Position numbers and translations under genes: made by a program
In this document: piece by piece, positions 51,277-60,602 of the stretch
Numbering within the stretch: the stretch's first letter is position 1
Layout: each line of letters opens with the position of its first letter
Source of the DNA: Chloroflexota bacterium
Lineage (GTDB): Bacteria > Chloroflexota > Anaerolineae > Anaerolineales > Villigracilaceae
Assembly: GCA_023459215.1 (NCBI GenBank)
Contig: JAEWVF010000039.1
Span: forward strand, 1-64,000
Length of the DNA: 64,000 nucleotides
Direction: 5' to 3'
The notes under the pieces: model-generated
Told to the model about the DNA's origin: nothing
Database searches by the model: none
What the model saw: only the letters and a program-made list of their open reading frames with translations

Positions 51277-53664
51277 TTAAGGCTCGATGCCCCAAATCAG
51301 AACTCCGTTGCGATAAACGTTGACTTTGTTCCAGTCGGCGAACTGGGTCTTGCTGGGATCGAAGGAATAATCCCCGCTTTGGGTGTAGGCGCTCCAGTCG
51401 TTTTTCGAGAAACGGTTCTGGATTTGTCCGGTGCTTGCGCCGGGGGCCAGGCTGCCGGCTGCGCTGCTGAAGCCGATCTCCAGGTATGAATCCGCTCCCA
51501 CGCGTGGAACCGCCAGGCGGACAATCTGGCCGCTGATGTTCCCGCAGCCGACGATGGCGTAATCGCACCAGTAGCTCTGCGGCTTGTCCCCGTCACTCGA
51601 GAACCAGTAGCGGATTTTAATCTCGCTCAACGGGATACTGCTTGTGCCGGTGTTGAACAAATTGAAGTATGGCGCGATGCCCTGGCTATGGGCGGCGATG
51701 CTGTTGGTCATGTACTGGATTTTTACCGCTCCGCTGTTGGCCGGGATGGTGCTGGTCCGGGTTGGAGTTGGCGCGAGCGGGGTGGCTGTGCGGGTTGGGC
51801 TGGGCATACTGTTTGGGGTTGCTGTCGCCGGGACGCTTGTCGCCGTTGCCGGGATGGCTGTCGCCGTTCTGCTGGCTGTTGCAGATGGAGATGGCGCGGT
51901 ACGGGTCGGGCTGGGCGGCAGCGGGCTTGGGTCGGCGCTGGCGGGTTCAACCCCCGCGATGAGCATCCCGTTGCGATACAGGCTGATTTTGGCCCAGGGC
52001 AGGAAATCCATCTGGACGCCATAGGAATAATCGTTGCTTTCGTTGTAACTGCTCCAGTCGTTTTTGTTGATGCGCAGGTACAGGTCGCCCTGACCGCCGC
52101 CGGGAATCACCCCGGCGCTGGTCGAGAACCCGACTTCAAAATAGGTATCCGAAAGGCTGTTGCGGTTGCTGCTGTTGCTGGTGAGGCGCACAAACTGACT
52201 GGTCAGGTTGGCGCAGCCAAAATGGCTGTAATCGCAGTTAAAGGTTTGGCCCTGGTCGCTGCTGTCGAGGCTGTACCAGTAACGGATTTTGAGTTCGCTG
52301 AGCGGAATATCTTCGGGGGTATGGTTGATCAGGCGGATGTGCGGTTTCAGGTTGTTGTCAGCGACCGAACCGCTGTCGCCTGCCAGGTAGCGGATTTGCA
52401 TCCCGGTGTCGAGCGCTGCCGCCAGGTGGATGCGCCCAACCGCGGCCCCGACGACGGGGTTGGTTTTGCCCTGGATGCGCTGGACAACCTGGGCCGGGTT
52501 CCAATCCGGGTAGCGCGCCATCAGCAGGGCGGCCTCGGCGGCGACCATTGGGGCGGCCATCGATGTTCCGCTGCCCAGCACATAGCCGTCATAGGGATAG
52601 GCGCTGTAAATATCCACACCGGGGGCGAAGATGTCCGTATCTGCTGTTTGCCCGCCGGAGAACCAGGCGACTGCATCATCCTGGTCGCTTGCGCCAACGC
52701 CGAGAACACCCAGGTTCGGGCTGGCGTATCCGGCCGGGAAATTTGGCCCCGGTCCGGTCCCGGCTGCGGCAACAACCAGGACGCCGCGCGCCGCGGCGTA
52801 ATCCAGCGCGTCTTTGAGCGAGGGGGTCAGGCGCGGGGAGCTCATGCTCATGTTGATGATTTTTGCGCCGTGATCGACCGCGTAGCGGATACCGGCGGCA
52901 ACTTCCCAGTAGGTGCCCAGCCCGTCCGAGTTAAGCACGCGGATCGGCATCACCTGCACACCGGGCGCTGCGGTAACGATAATCCCGGCAACGTGGGTGC
53001 CGTGGCCGAGGTCTTCATCCACCAACCCATCGCCGTCATCGTCCAGGTTATTGCCGGTGTCGTAGATATCGTTTTTCATGCCGACAAAATCGTACCCGCC
53101 GACGATGGAACTTCTCAGCAGCGGGTGATTGGCCGCCAGACCCGTGTCGAGGATGGCCACGATCAGCCCCCGGCCAGTTGAGATTTTCTGGGCGTTGGCC
53201 AGGCCAACCCGTTCCCAGGCCCACTGCGTTGGATTGTCAGGGTCTGTTGGGCCAGAATCGCCGTGCGCGCCGAACATGATGACTTCGGCGGCTGGGGCCA
53301 TATGCGCGCCAAACATGATTACGCCGCCGCCTGGCGCGCCATCGGCGTAATAGTTGGGTTCGGCGTAGTACAGGTCGGGGTCGCTGTTCAACGCGGGCAG
53401 CAGGGCCTCGGCGGTTTGCCCGTTTGAGAGTTGCAGGAAGTAAAGGTTTGTCTCGGTGATGACCCCCAACAGGCTGGCCTGGTAACGCGTCAGGACGGTA
53501 TCCAGCGCGACGCCAGGTTTTAGTTTAACGGCCACCTGGTCGGCGGGTAAGTCGGAATCCTGCCTGGGGCTGGCATACGCCAGGTTAAATGAAGCGAAGA
53601 TAATCCCAATGAGCAGGAGCAAACTGACAGGAGTACGGAGACGAAAAATGGACAAGCCTTGCAT
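51277..53664 (-). CDS. Secreted subtilisin-family (S8) protease with two CBM3 domains
   Basis: A 795-residue exported protease: signal peptide (about 1-31), propeptide, S8 domain about 140-415 with catalytic Asp173 (AILDTGLA), His221 (LGHGTHVAG) and Ser368 (GSGTSMAAP). The oxyanion-hole Asn of the usual AAGN motif is Thr303 (AAAGTG). Two CBM3-like modules follow, about 420-570 and 650-795 (KIRYWYS..., NKNDWSSYNESNDYSYG), joined by a Thr/Pro linker. The start at 53664 is chosen because GGAGGT lies 4 bases upstream; the ATG at 53676 has none. It lies 45 bases after the CHAT gene with no terminator between, so it is the last gene of that operon. Confidence 0.92.
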   Translation of the reverse strand: MQGLSIFRLRTPVSLLLLIGIIFASFNLAYASPRQDSDLPADQVAVKLKPGVALDTVLTRYQASLLGVITETNLYFLQLSNGQTAEALLPALNSDPDLYYAEPNYYADGAPGGGVIMFGAHMAPAAEVIMFGAHGDSGPTDPDNPTQWAWERVGLANAQKISTGRGLIVAILDTGLAANHPLLRSSIVGGYDFVGMKNDIYDTGNNLDDDGDGLVDEDLGHGTHVAGIIVTAAPGVQVMPIRVLNSDGLGTYWEVAAGIRYAVDHGAKIINMSMSSPRLTPSLKDALDYAAARGVLVVAAAGTGPGPNFPAGYASPNLGVLGVGASDQDDAVAWFSGGQTADTDIFAPGVDIYSAYPYDGYVLGSGTSMAAPMVAAEAALLMARYPDWNPAQVVQRIQGKTNPVVGAAVGRIHLAAALDTGMQIRYLAGDSGSVADNNLKPHIRLINHTPEDIPLSELKIRYWYSLDSSDQGQTFNCDYSHFGCANLTSQFVRLTSNSSNRNSLSDTYFEVGFSTSAGVIPGGGQGDLYLRINKNDWSSYNESNDYSYGVQMDFLPWAKISLYRNGMLIAGVEPASADPSPLPPSPTRTAPSPSATASRTATAIPATATSVPATATPNSMPSPTRTATPLAPTPTRTSTIPANSGAVKIQYMTNSIAAHSQGIAPYFNLFNTGTSSIPLSEIKIRYWFSSDGDKPQSYWCDYAIVGCGNISGQIVRLAVPRVGADSYLEIGFSSAAGSLAPGASTGQIQNRFSKNDWSAYTQSGDYSFDPSKTQFADWNKVNVYRNGVLIWGIEP
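51750..51945 (-). repeat. Thr/Pro/Ala linker in the subtilase gene
   Basis: Low-complexity coding sequence between the two CBM3 modules (SPTRTAPSPSATASRTATA type, IPATATSVPATATP). Similar in nature to the linkers of the cellulases. Confidence 0.8.
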
Positions 53665-53709
53665 TTCTACCTCCATGCGAGATGGAACCTGACGGGTTTG
53701 TGTATAAAA

Positions 53710-56568
53710 CTAACGTTCGTTCCCAACCAGCACCAATGGCGCCCAATAAAAGGGATGCTCATATTTTTGAATCAAGGCTTGCTGCGCCAACTGAAGCGCC
53801 CTGGCCTTGCCCTGGCCGCCCAGCCAGTGCGTGTAGAATTGCACCACCAGTTCGGTCATGGCGACATCGTCAACTGTCCACAGGCTGACCGCCAGGGAAG
53901 CTGCCCCGGCATACAGGAAGCCGCGCACCAGCCCGACAAGGTCATCGCCGCCGGTGTCGTGGCCGAGGCCGGTCTCGCAGGCGCTGAGAACCACCAGTTC
54001 TGCTTGAAGCTCGAGGTCGTAAACATCCTGCACTGCAAGCCAGCGATCTGCCAGGCGGATGGAAGACAGCAGCGGCGCTTCGGGCCGGAACAATCCGTGG
54101 GCGGCCAGGTGGAACAAGCCGCTCTCGGCAGCGCTGCTGCGAACTTGCTCGAAACTGGCTTGCTGCTCGAGCAAAACCTCGGCATCCCCGAGCAGGTTTT
54201 GCAGCGCTCGAATTTCTTCGCTGACATGGCTGGCGCGTTCATCCGGCACACCGACCAGCAGCGCCTTTCCGTTGAATGGCTTATCCGGGTTGTCCGGGCC
54301 GGGTTTGTCCCAGCAATACTTGAGAACGGCTGCGCTGGGCGCGTAGGAGATGGCATATTTTTCGATCAGGTACTCATCTTTGCCGCGCAGAGCCTGGAAG
54401 GGCAGGGCATGTAAAGGCCCATGCGGGATGATGACCAGCGCTTCTGCGCCCGCAAATTCCGCTTCCAGAGGCGCGATCAGACGCTGGTAGAGTAGGGCGA
54501 GGCTGGTTTGGGTGGCGTTCAGCAAGGCAGCGCGGTGACGCTGGTAGTAGGCTGTCCCGTATTGAAATTTTGAGAACTGGAAGGTCAGGTTTTCCATCAG
54601 GGCCAGCAGTTCATCCAGGGGGGCGATTCCAGGCAGGCAGGAAATTTTTTGTTGGTTGATGACAAAGGCCAGCACCTGGCCGCGGGCAACGAAATACTCG
54701 ATAACTGCGGTTTTTTCTGGCAGCCGGGCCTGGACTTCGGCCAGGTCAACCGGCGCGGTTCGCATCAAGGATAATTCTTCAGCGTGGCGGACTCGCAGGC
54801 TGCGCCACAGCGAGGTCGCCTCGCGCTCACGCTCCTGGATTTTGGCCCAGGTCTCCGGCCCGGCAGCGGGCGCACCCGATTCACCGGGATTCGCGCCGCG
54901 TGTCAGACGGGTATACAGCCAGTTGAGTTCGTCGCGCAATTCCTGCAAACGTTTGGCCTGGCGGGCATCGCTTTCTTCGGCGATGTGCAGGCGCGGGCGG
55001 ATGCCGGCGGCCAGCAGGTCGATCAGCGCCCGTGATTTGGCCTGTTCAGCCCACTGGAAGGCGCTGGCCGGGTCGTCCGGCCCATGGAGCGCGACCAGCG
55101 CTTCGTACGGGGCGAGTTTATCGGCGACAAAGGCGGTGCGCTGTTCCTCGGCGGTGAGTGAAACGGTCATCTGCTCGATGTAATTGACTGCTTTTTGATA
55201 ATTTGTGCTGGCCTGCTTCAGGTCGCCCTGTCCTTCGTAAATCCGGCCCAGGCAGGTAGCGATGCGCTGCTCCAGCCAGGGGACGGTCAATTCTCCCAAG
55301 GCGCTCCGGGCGGATTGTAGTTCCTGCAAACCGGATTGCCAGGCTTGCTCATCCGCCCAGAGATTGGCGGCCAGGATGAAGGCGTAGGCCTGTTTGGTTT
55401 TCATCCCCAGTTTTTCGTAGGTTATCCCTGCTTTGGCAGCTAGGTGACGGGCCGATTCGCGCTGTCCGGTTGCCCCCTTGATTTCGGCCTGCTGCAAATC
55501 GATGTTGGCGCTCCAGGCCTGATTGTCCTGTGAGTCGAAGAGTGCCCGGACATCATCCAAAAGCTGCAGGGCTTTTTCTTGCTGGTTCAGGCGCGCCAGG
55601 GCGACGGCCTGGTTGGTGCGGGCGCGGGCCAGTTCGAAATTCATCCCTTTGGCGGCGAAGGTTTGTTCAGCTTGCTGGGCCAGGCGCAGGGTTTCTTCGG
55701 GCAGGTTCAGGTCGAGGTAAATATCGCTCTCTTCCAGGTCGGTAATCGCCAGGTTGACATCCAGGGCCAGTTCGGTAAAGGCGTCGCGCGCGCGCTCAAA
55801 GGTGCGGAAGGCCTCGGTATAGTATCCGCGCGAATATTGCAGCAGGGCCAGATCATGGTCAACCGAGGCGGCCACCGTGCGCAGATCAGCTGATTCGAAT
55901 ACCGGGCGGGCCTGTTCGTGGAGCTGTTCGGCGCGCCGAAAATCGTCCAGCAGAATCAGGGCATTGGCCTGGTTGATCTGATTCATCGCCCCGTAGAGCG
56001 TATCGTCCAGGGCCAGGAAGGAGGCTGTGGCGCGCTCGAAAGCCTCCAGCGCCAGGTTGTACTGGCCTTGCTGGTAGTGGATATTGCCCAGGTTCATGTC
56101 GACTTTGGCCAGGGCCAGGGTATCCTGGTGTTGCTCAAATACCTCCCGGATGGCATTAGCCAGGCTCAGCGCCTGCTCGAAGCGGCCCAATTTCATCAGC
56201 GCAAACATCTGGCCGATGCCGGTGCGGGCAGACTCCGCATCCTTGCCAGCGGCCCGGAACAGTTTTGCCGCCTGTTCGTAACATTCAACTGCGGAATCGA
56301 GCTCGTTCAGCAGGTCGTAGGCGTTGGCTTGTATCCATTGCGCCAGGGCGCGCGCTTCATCCTGGTCGAGTTGCTCGGCGATCTCCGCGCCGATTTGGCC
56401 GATGGTCAGGGCTTGGCGGGCATCGTCCCTTTCACTGCGGTCGGCGTACTCTTTCAGCGAGTAAACGGTATCCAGATTAAGAAATTCAGGGTGGGATTCG
56501 ATTAAGACAGTACGCGCCCGTAGATCGGGCGCTGAAAGGATGGTTTCGATGAATTTATCCCTGCTCAT
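53710..56568 (-). CDS. TPR-CHAT protein (caspase-like protease)
   Basis: A 952-residue cytosolic protein without signal or membrane segment. Residues about 50-480 are TPR repeats (YQQGQYNLALEAFERATASF, YSRGYYTEAFRTFERARDAF). The C-terminal CHAT domain (about 640-930) has the caspase-type dyad: His near 823 (FHLAAHGLF) and Cys near 864 (VVLSACETGLG), then GLVRGFLYAGAASLAVSLWTVDD. CHAT proteases act on specific partners, as in CRISPR-linked Csx29 and in separase-like roles. ATG 56568 (MSRDK) is preferred over the in-frame TTG two codons earlier. It overlaps the anti-sigma gene by 14 bases. The substrate is unknown; neighbouring anti-sigma or subtilase are candidates. Confidence 0.93.
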   Translation of the reverse strand: MSRDKFIETILSAPDLRARTVLIESHPEFLNLDTVYSLKEYADRSERDDARQALTIGQIGAEIAEQLDQDEARALAQWIQANAYDLLNELDSAVECYEQAAKLFRAAGKDAESARTGIGQMFALMKLGRFEQALSLANAIREVFEQHQDTLALAKVDMNLGNIHYQQGQYNLALEAFERATASFLALDDTLYGAMNQINQANALILLDDFRRAEQLHEQARPVFESADLRTVAASVDHDLALLQYSRGYYTEAFRTFERARDAFTELALDVNLAITDLEESDIYLDLNLPEETLRLAQQAEQTFAAKGMNFELARARTNQAVALARLNQQEKALQLLDDVRALFDSQDNQAWSANIDLQQAEIKGATGQRESARHLAAKAGITYEKLGMKTKQAYAFILAANLWADEQAWQSGLQELQSARSALGELTVPWLEQRIATCLGRIYEGQGDLKQASTNYQKAVNYIEQMTVSLTAEEQRTAFVADKLAPYEALVALHGPDDPASAFQWAEQAKSRALIDLLAAGIRPRLHIAEESDARQAKRLQELRDELNWLYTRLTRGANPGESGAPAAGPETWAKIQEREREATSLWRSLRVRHAEELSLMRTAPVDLAEVQARLPEKTAVIEYFVARGQVLAFVINQQKISCLPGIAPLDELLALMENLTFQFSKFQYGTAYYQRHRAALLNATQTSLALLYQRLIAPLEAEFAGAEALVIIPHGPLHALPFQALRGKDEYLIEKYAISYAPSAAVLKYCWDKPGPDNPDKPFNGKALLVGVPDERASHVSEEIRALQNLLGDAEVLLEQQASFEQVRSSAAESGLFHLAAHGLFRPEAPLLSSIRLADRWLAVQDVYDLELQAELVVLSACETGLGHDTGGDDLVGLVRGFLYAGAASLAVSLWTVDDVAMTELVVQFYTHWLGGQGKARALQLAQQALIQKYEHPFYWAPLVLVGNER

Positions 56569-57160
56569 GGGCAATCTCTAATCCTGCAATGGCTACTTCC
56601 TGGTTTCCCAGGTCAAAAACCAGGTCATAAACACCGGATGGGATTTTCTTTAAGGCGAACTGACCAAGCGTATCCGTTTCGGTGCCCATCAGCGTTTCGC
56701 CGCTTGTCCGGCACAGGCTGACAAAGGCCGTTTCGTTCTGTTCCGCGGCCAGCACTTGCCCGACCAGGCTGTGATTATCCTGCTCAGGGCTGATTTTTAA
56801 ATCGATATCCACCTGTTGGGTGCTAAAAAGCATCTGGCGCGCATGGGCTGCGCCCCGCGAGGCGATGGCGGACAATTGCAGGCGGCTGTCGAAGGTTAGC
56901 GTTGCCAGCGCGCGCAGGATCGGGTTGCCCTTTTCCCGCGGACGCTTTTGGTAAAGTCCGATAGCCTGTTTCAGCACACTGGCCGGAGGTGCGCTGGTCC
57001 GATCGCTGCCGGCAGCATCGAACAGCTTGCGCAACTGGGTCAATTGCTTCGCGCAAGATGGGCACGAAGCGGCCAGGTGCTTTTCGACAACTTCCCGATC
57101 CTGGTCATTGAGTTGGCGCTCGATATAGTTCACTAAAGTCTCGTAAGTGGGGTGCGTCAT
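56555..57160 (-). CDS. Cytosolic zinc-finger anti-sigma-like protein with C-terminal beta-sandwich
   Basis: A 201-residue protein. The N-terminal zf-HC2-like motif is His28, Cys33, Cys36 (EKHLAASCPSCAKQL). The middle is helical, and the C-terminal half looks like a carboxypeptidase-regulatory/Cna-B beta-sandwich (DTLGQFALKKIPSGVYDLVFDLG). There is no transmembrane segment, unlike most zinc-finger anti-sigma factors, so it probably senses a cytosolic signal. It lies between the ECF sigma gene (90-base gap) and the CHAT gene (14-base overlap). AGGAAAGACCAGG precedes the ATG. Confidence 0.85.
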   Translation of the reverse strand: MTHPTYETLVNYIERQLNDQDREVVEKHLAASCPSCAKQLTQLRKLFDAAGSDRTSAPPASVLKQAIGLYQKRPREKGNPILRALATLTFDSRLQLSAIASRGAAHARQMLFSTQQVDIDLKISPEQDNHSLVGQVLAAEQNETAFVSLCRTSGETLMGTETDTLGQFALKKIPSGVYDLVFDLGNQEVAIAGLEIAHEQG

Positions 57161-57250
57161 AAAACCTGGTCTTTCCTGGAATCTTTCCCGGTCAATTTTG
57201 TTCTATAACCCTATAGAGTAATTCCTTTGGGAAAAAATACATTTCCCGAC

Positions 57251-57832
57251 CTACATTTCTGCAAAGCCCATGCGTTCGAGAATGCCCGTCAGCTTTTCCA
57301 GGCAGCGGGCGCGGGTTGGGCCGATGCTGCCCTCTGGCAGGGACAATGCTTGGGCGACCTGGTTGTAGGCAGGCCGCGGCTCGGCATAGAACAGCAGGGT
57401 CAGCAATTGCCGACAGGGTGAGCCCAACTGCTCGACTGCCGAGCGCAGGATGGATTGCCGTTCCAGCAGGAGGTAATCGTCTTCGGATTGTGGGCGGCTG
57501 TTGGGAGTTTCCCCGAAAGGGGTGGTATCTGAATTGAGCGTAGCTTCCTTGTGTGAGCGCAACATCCGCCAGCACTCGCGTCGGGTTGTGATGACCAGCC
57601 AGGCCCCCAGGCGTTCCCGCTCGCGAATCCGCGCCAGGTTTTCCAGCAGCAAAATGCTGACATTCTGAAAAATATCGTTTGCATCGTGTTCCTGCAATCC
57701 ATAGCGAATCGGAATGCTGTAAATCAGGCGCTGGTAACGGCTGATCAATGCCTCCCAGGCGTGGCTGTTGCCATTCAAGCAAGCTTCGATCAGTTCGGTA
57801 TCTGGCAAGGATGTGAGTTGCTCGAGGCCCAT
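57251..57832 (-). CDS. ECF-type RNA polymerase sigma factor (leaderless start)
   Basis: A 193-residue ECF sigma factor. Region 2: LIYSIPIRYGLQEHDANDIFQNVSILLLENL and LGAWLVITTRRECWRMLR. Region 4: LGSPCRQLLTLLFYAEPRPAYNQVAQALSLPEGSIGPTRARCLEKL. ATG 57832 is chosen over upstream in-frame starts because a full sigma-70 promoter (TTGACA, 18 bases, TATACT) ends 6 bases before it; the mRNA would be leaderless. It heads the minus-strand operon with the zinc-finger anti-sigma, CHAT and subtilase genes. Confidence 0.92.
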   Translation of the reverse strand: MGLEQLTSLPDTELIEACLNGNSHAWEALISRYQRLIYSIPIRYGLQEHDANDIFQNVSILLLENLARIRERERLGAWLVITTRRECWRMLRSHKEATLNSDTTPFGETPNSRPQSEDDYLLLERQSILRSAVEQLGSPCRQLLTLLFYAEPRPAYNQVAQALSLPEGSIGPTRARCLEKLTGILERMGFAEM

Positions 57833-57838
57833 AGTTTT

Positions 57839-57868
57839 AGTATACAAATTTTCGTCTGTCACTGTCAA
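57839..57868 (-). promoter_or_regulatory. Consensus sigma-70 promoter for a leaderless sigma-factor mRNA
   Basis: On the minus strand TTGACA (57863-57868) and TATACT (57839-57844) are separated by 18 bases. Six bases then separate the -10 box from ATG 57832, placing +1 at the start codon. It belongs to the housekeeping sigma class, so the ECF gene need not be autoregulated. Confidence 0.8.
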
Positions 57869-57937
57869 TCTTGCACAGTCAGGTACCCAGATTTGGCAAT
57901 TAACATTCATGTAGACCCGATTTGGCTGAAAGCTGGG

Positions 57938-57943
57938 TAAAAT
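57938..57943 (+). promoter_or_regulatory. TAAAAT -10 box 6 bases before the DUF4012 gene
   Basis: TAAAAT followed by six bases and ATG 57950 repeats the leaderless spacing seen for the sigma gene (57832) and the LuxR gene (14423). No good -35 box is visible. Confidence 0.4.
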
Positions 57944-57949
57944 CAACGA

Positions 57950-60526
57950 ATGCAAAAAAACATGGTGGAGACAGGCATGGCTGGCAATCCGCAACAACTC
58001 GATGCGCTTAAATTTATCCTGGAAAATGCCCTCCACCCGCAGGTTCTGGATGAACATCCCTGGGCGGCCAGTTTGCTGGCCGAGGCGGACGGGCCAGGAG
58101 AATTTTCTCCCGGCAGGCGATTGGTCGCAGCGCTCACCCGCTTATTTGTTGCAGGCAAACCGGCTGTTCCGCCCCGTCAGGGCAAACGCCTCGATACGCG
58201 CTGGGGTGAATTTGGACTGTTGGCTGCCCAATATTTCGCCCCAATCCAGTTCGGCGCTCCTGTCCCGGCCTCTTTGCGCGAAGCCTGGGGGCGGATTGAC
58301 CAGAGCATCCTGTTTTTTGTGTTTGACAAACCCGATGCGGTTTCCCCCGCGGATAGAGAAAACTACAAATTGGTGGCGGATGAGCCGGAAATCGCTCCGC
58401 ACAGCACGTTGAGCGACTGGCACCGCAAAGGGTTGCAGCGCCTTTTGCAGGCGATCCTGGCGCGCGAGGCCTACCTGGCAAAATCGCTGGGCAGGGAGGT
58501 TGTCATCCAACCCGATGGGCGCGAACTGCATACCGCGGCCCGCTCGTCGAAACCGGAAAAGCCGCGCGCAAAACCCTGGCTGCGCCTGATTCTGCTCGCA
58601 TTTGGGCTGCTCCTGGCGGGAACCATTCTGGTTGCAGGTTTAAAAGCCCGACAGCTATACGACCAGGCCATGCAGTTACGCCAGGAAGCCTATGCGTTAC
58701 AGTCGCTGCTTTCGTCTTCAGAAAGTATATTGGAGCGAGCGCGCCGGGCTGGCCCGGCGCTTTCATCTTTTCGCGCTAATTTCCAGGCGCTAAAAACGGA
58801 AGTGGAACCGTTTTTGTGGATAACGCCCATGCTGGGCTGGCTGCCGGAGTACGGCGCCGAGGTTGCCGCCAGCCGGGATTTGCTGACCTATGCCGATTCA
58901 CTCCTGGCCTCGGCGGACCTCGCGGCCCAGTCGGTTGCCCCGCTCCTGGCTGAACAGGATCCGCTGGCGCTTGCTCCCGACCATTTGGTCGGGTTTTTGG
59001 TTGATGCTGAACCGCAGTTGGTCGAAGCGCAGACTCAGCTTGGGCAGGCTTTGGCGGCCCGTTCCCGCTTCCAACCCGAGAATTTTTCACCCCAACTGCG
59101 CGCGTTAATCCTGGACGATCTCGACCCGCTGACGGCCTTGATGCAGGATGGGCTGTCCCTGGCGGTTGAACTGCCACGCGCCCTGGGAGCCAGTTCGGAA
59201 GGGCCGAAAACCTACCTGCTCCTGGCCCAAAACGAAGACGAACTCCGCCCGACTGGGGGCTTCATCACCGCGGCTGGCACGGTTCTGTTACAGGATGGAC
59301 AGATCAGCGATCCGGTTTTCCGCAACTCCGGTTTTTTGGATGATTGGAGTAAACCCTATCCACCGGCGCCCTGGCAGTTGCAGGATTACATGAACAGCCC
59401 GGTCCTGATTTTTCGCGACGCAACCTGGTTTACCCATTATCCGACCACGGCGGTGTATGCCGAACAGCTTTATTCTTATATCAGTGGCCATTCTGTCGAT
59501 GGCGTCATCGCATTCGATCAGCAATTTCTGGTCAAATTATTACAGGTTACGGGGCCGCTGCAATTGCCCGGCGAATCCGGCCCAATCAGCGCCGCCAACG
59601 CCATCGAGTTTATGCGCAAAGCCAAGCAGCCAAGCCCTGAAGATTTGGCTAATCCCGATTGGGATAACAAGCTGTTCCTGAACGACCTGGCTGCGGGCCT
59701 CCTCGAAAAAATTTTGTCCGGGGATATCGACTGGGAGCGCTTAACCGCGGCTGTAATTGCGGCGCTGAATGAGCGCAGCATCCTGATTCAGGTGGATAAT
59801 CCTGTTTTAACCGCTTATCTTGCCCGCCAGGGGTGGGACGGATCGGTTCGAGCGGAAAATGGGGATTTCCTGCTGGTGGCCGATTCCAATATCGGTTTTA
59901 ACAAAACCAGCGCTGTTGTCGAAACAAGCCTGGATTACGAAGTTGACCTGCGCGACAGGCTTTCCCCAACGGCCGTCTTAAGCGTCACGCACCAGAATAA
60001 TGCCGCTGAGATGGTTACCTGTTCGCATCGGAGTAAAACGATACCATCTGAAGAAAATGAATACCCGATCACAGATTGCTACTGGACTTATACGCGTATC
60101 TACCGGCCTGCGGGCACCGAATTGGTTGATTTTGCAGCCCAATTCATCCCTATCAACTGGATGCTCGTGTACCGCAGCATTCCACCTCAGGTGGATAACC
60201 TCGGCAGTGATGATATTCCCGGGGTGCAGGCTTTCGGCACCCTGAAAGTGATTCCTGGCGGCCAATCCGAAACCACCATGCTGCGTTTTGCCCTGCCGTT
60301 GAGCGTTTTCCAGCTACAGCCGCAAGACGGACTGCTATCCTATCGTTTGCGCGTGCAGAAACAGCCGGGAACGATGGATGTGCCTTTCTCCATTCGTGTT
60401 CATCTTACGCCTGGCTCCGCTATTTATCGCGTCCCGGATGGCGCTGTGATCGAAGGTGACAGCGTAACTTACACCTCCCGGCTGCGGACCGATGTCGAAT
60501 TCGAGCTGTTCTTTTACCCGCCTTAA
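57950..60526 (+). CDS. DUF4012 family membrane protein
   Basis: An 858-residue protein. Residues 1-205 are cytosolic, a membrane span lies at about 208-232 (LRLILLAFGLLLAGTILVAG), and the rest is extracellular and contains the DUF4012 core: LLLAQNEDELRPTGGFITAAG, then FRDATWFTHYPTTAVYAEQLYSYISGHSVDGVIAFD. DUF4012 proteins are often found in exopolysaccharide loci, and a Wzz/tyrosine kinase gene follows 1.3 kb downstream. Start is uncertain: ATG 57950 fits a leaderless mRNA, whereas ATG 57977 has GGAG 6 bases upstream and would remove nine residues. It is divergent from the sigma gene. Confidence 0.88.
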   Translation: MQKNMVETGMAGNPQQLDALKFILENALHPQVLDEHPWAASLLAEADGPGEFSPGRRLVAALTRLFVAGKPAVPPRQGKRLDTRWGEFGLLAAQYFAPIQFGAPVPASLREAWGRIDQSILFFVFDKPDAVSPADRENYKLVADEPEIAPHSTLSDWHRKGLQRLLQAILAREAYLAKSLGREVVIQPDGRELHTAARSSKPEKPRAKPWLRLILLAFGLLLAGTILVAGLKARQLYDQAMQLRQEAYALQSLLSSSESILERARRAGPALSSFRANFQALKTEVEPFLWITPMLGWLPEYGAEVAASRDLLTYADSLLASADLAAQSVAPLLAEQDPLALAPDHLVGFLVDAEPQLVEAQTQLGQALAARSRFQPENFSPQLRALILDDLDPLTALMQDGLSLAVELPRALGASSEGPKTYLLLAQNEDELRPTGGFITAAGTVLLQDGQISDPVFRNSGFLDDWSKPYPPAPWQLQDYMNSPVLIFRDATWFTHYPTTAVYAEQLYSYISGHSVDGVIAFDQQFLVKLLQVTGPLQLPGESGPISAANAIEFMRKAKQPSPEDLANPDWDNKLFLNDLAAGLLEKILSGDIDWERLTAAVIAALNERSILIQVDNPVLTAYLARQGWDGSVRAENGDFLLVADSNIGFNKTSAVVETSLDYEVDLRDRLSPTAVLSVTHQNNAAEMVTCSHRSKTIPSEENEYPITDCYWTYTRIYRPAGTELVDFAAQFIPINWMLVYRSIPPQVDNLGSDDIPGVQAFGTLKVIPGGQSETTMLRFALPLSVFQLQPQDGLLSYRLRVQKQPGTMDVPFSIRVHLTPGSAIYRVPDGAVIEGDSVTYTSRLRTDVEFELFFYPP

Positions 60527-60602
60527 AATCCGGCACGAATCCGAAGCCGCTTATTTCTTTTCCGGAATAAAATAAGATCAGTATATTCTTGAGGAGGCAG
60601 CT

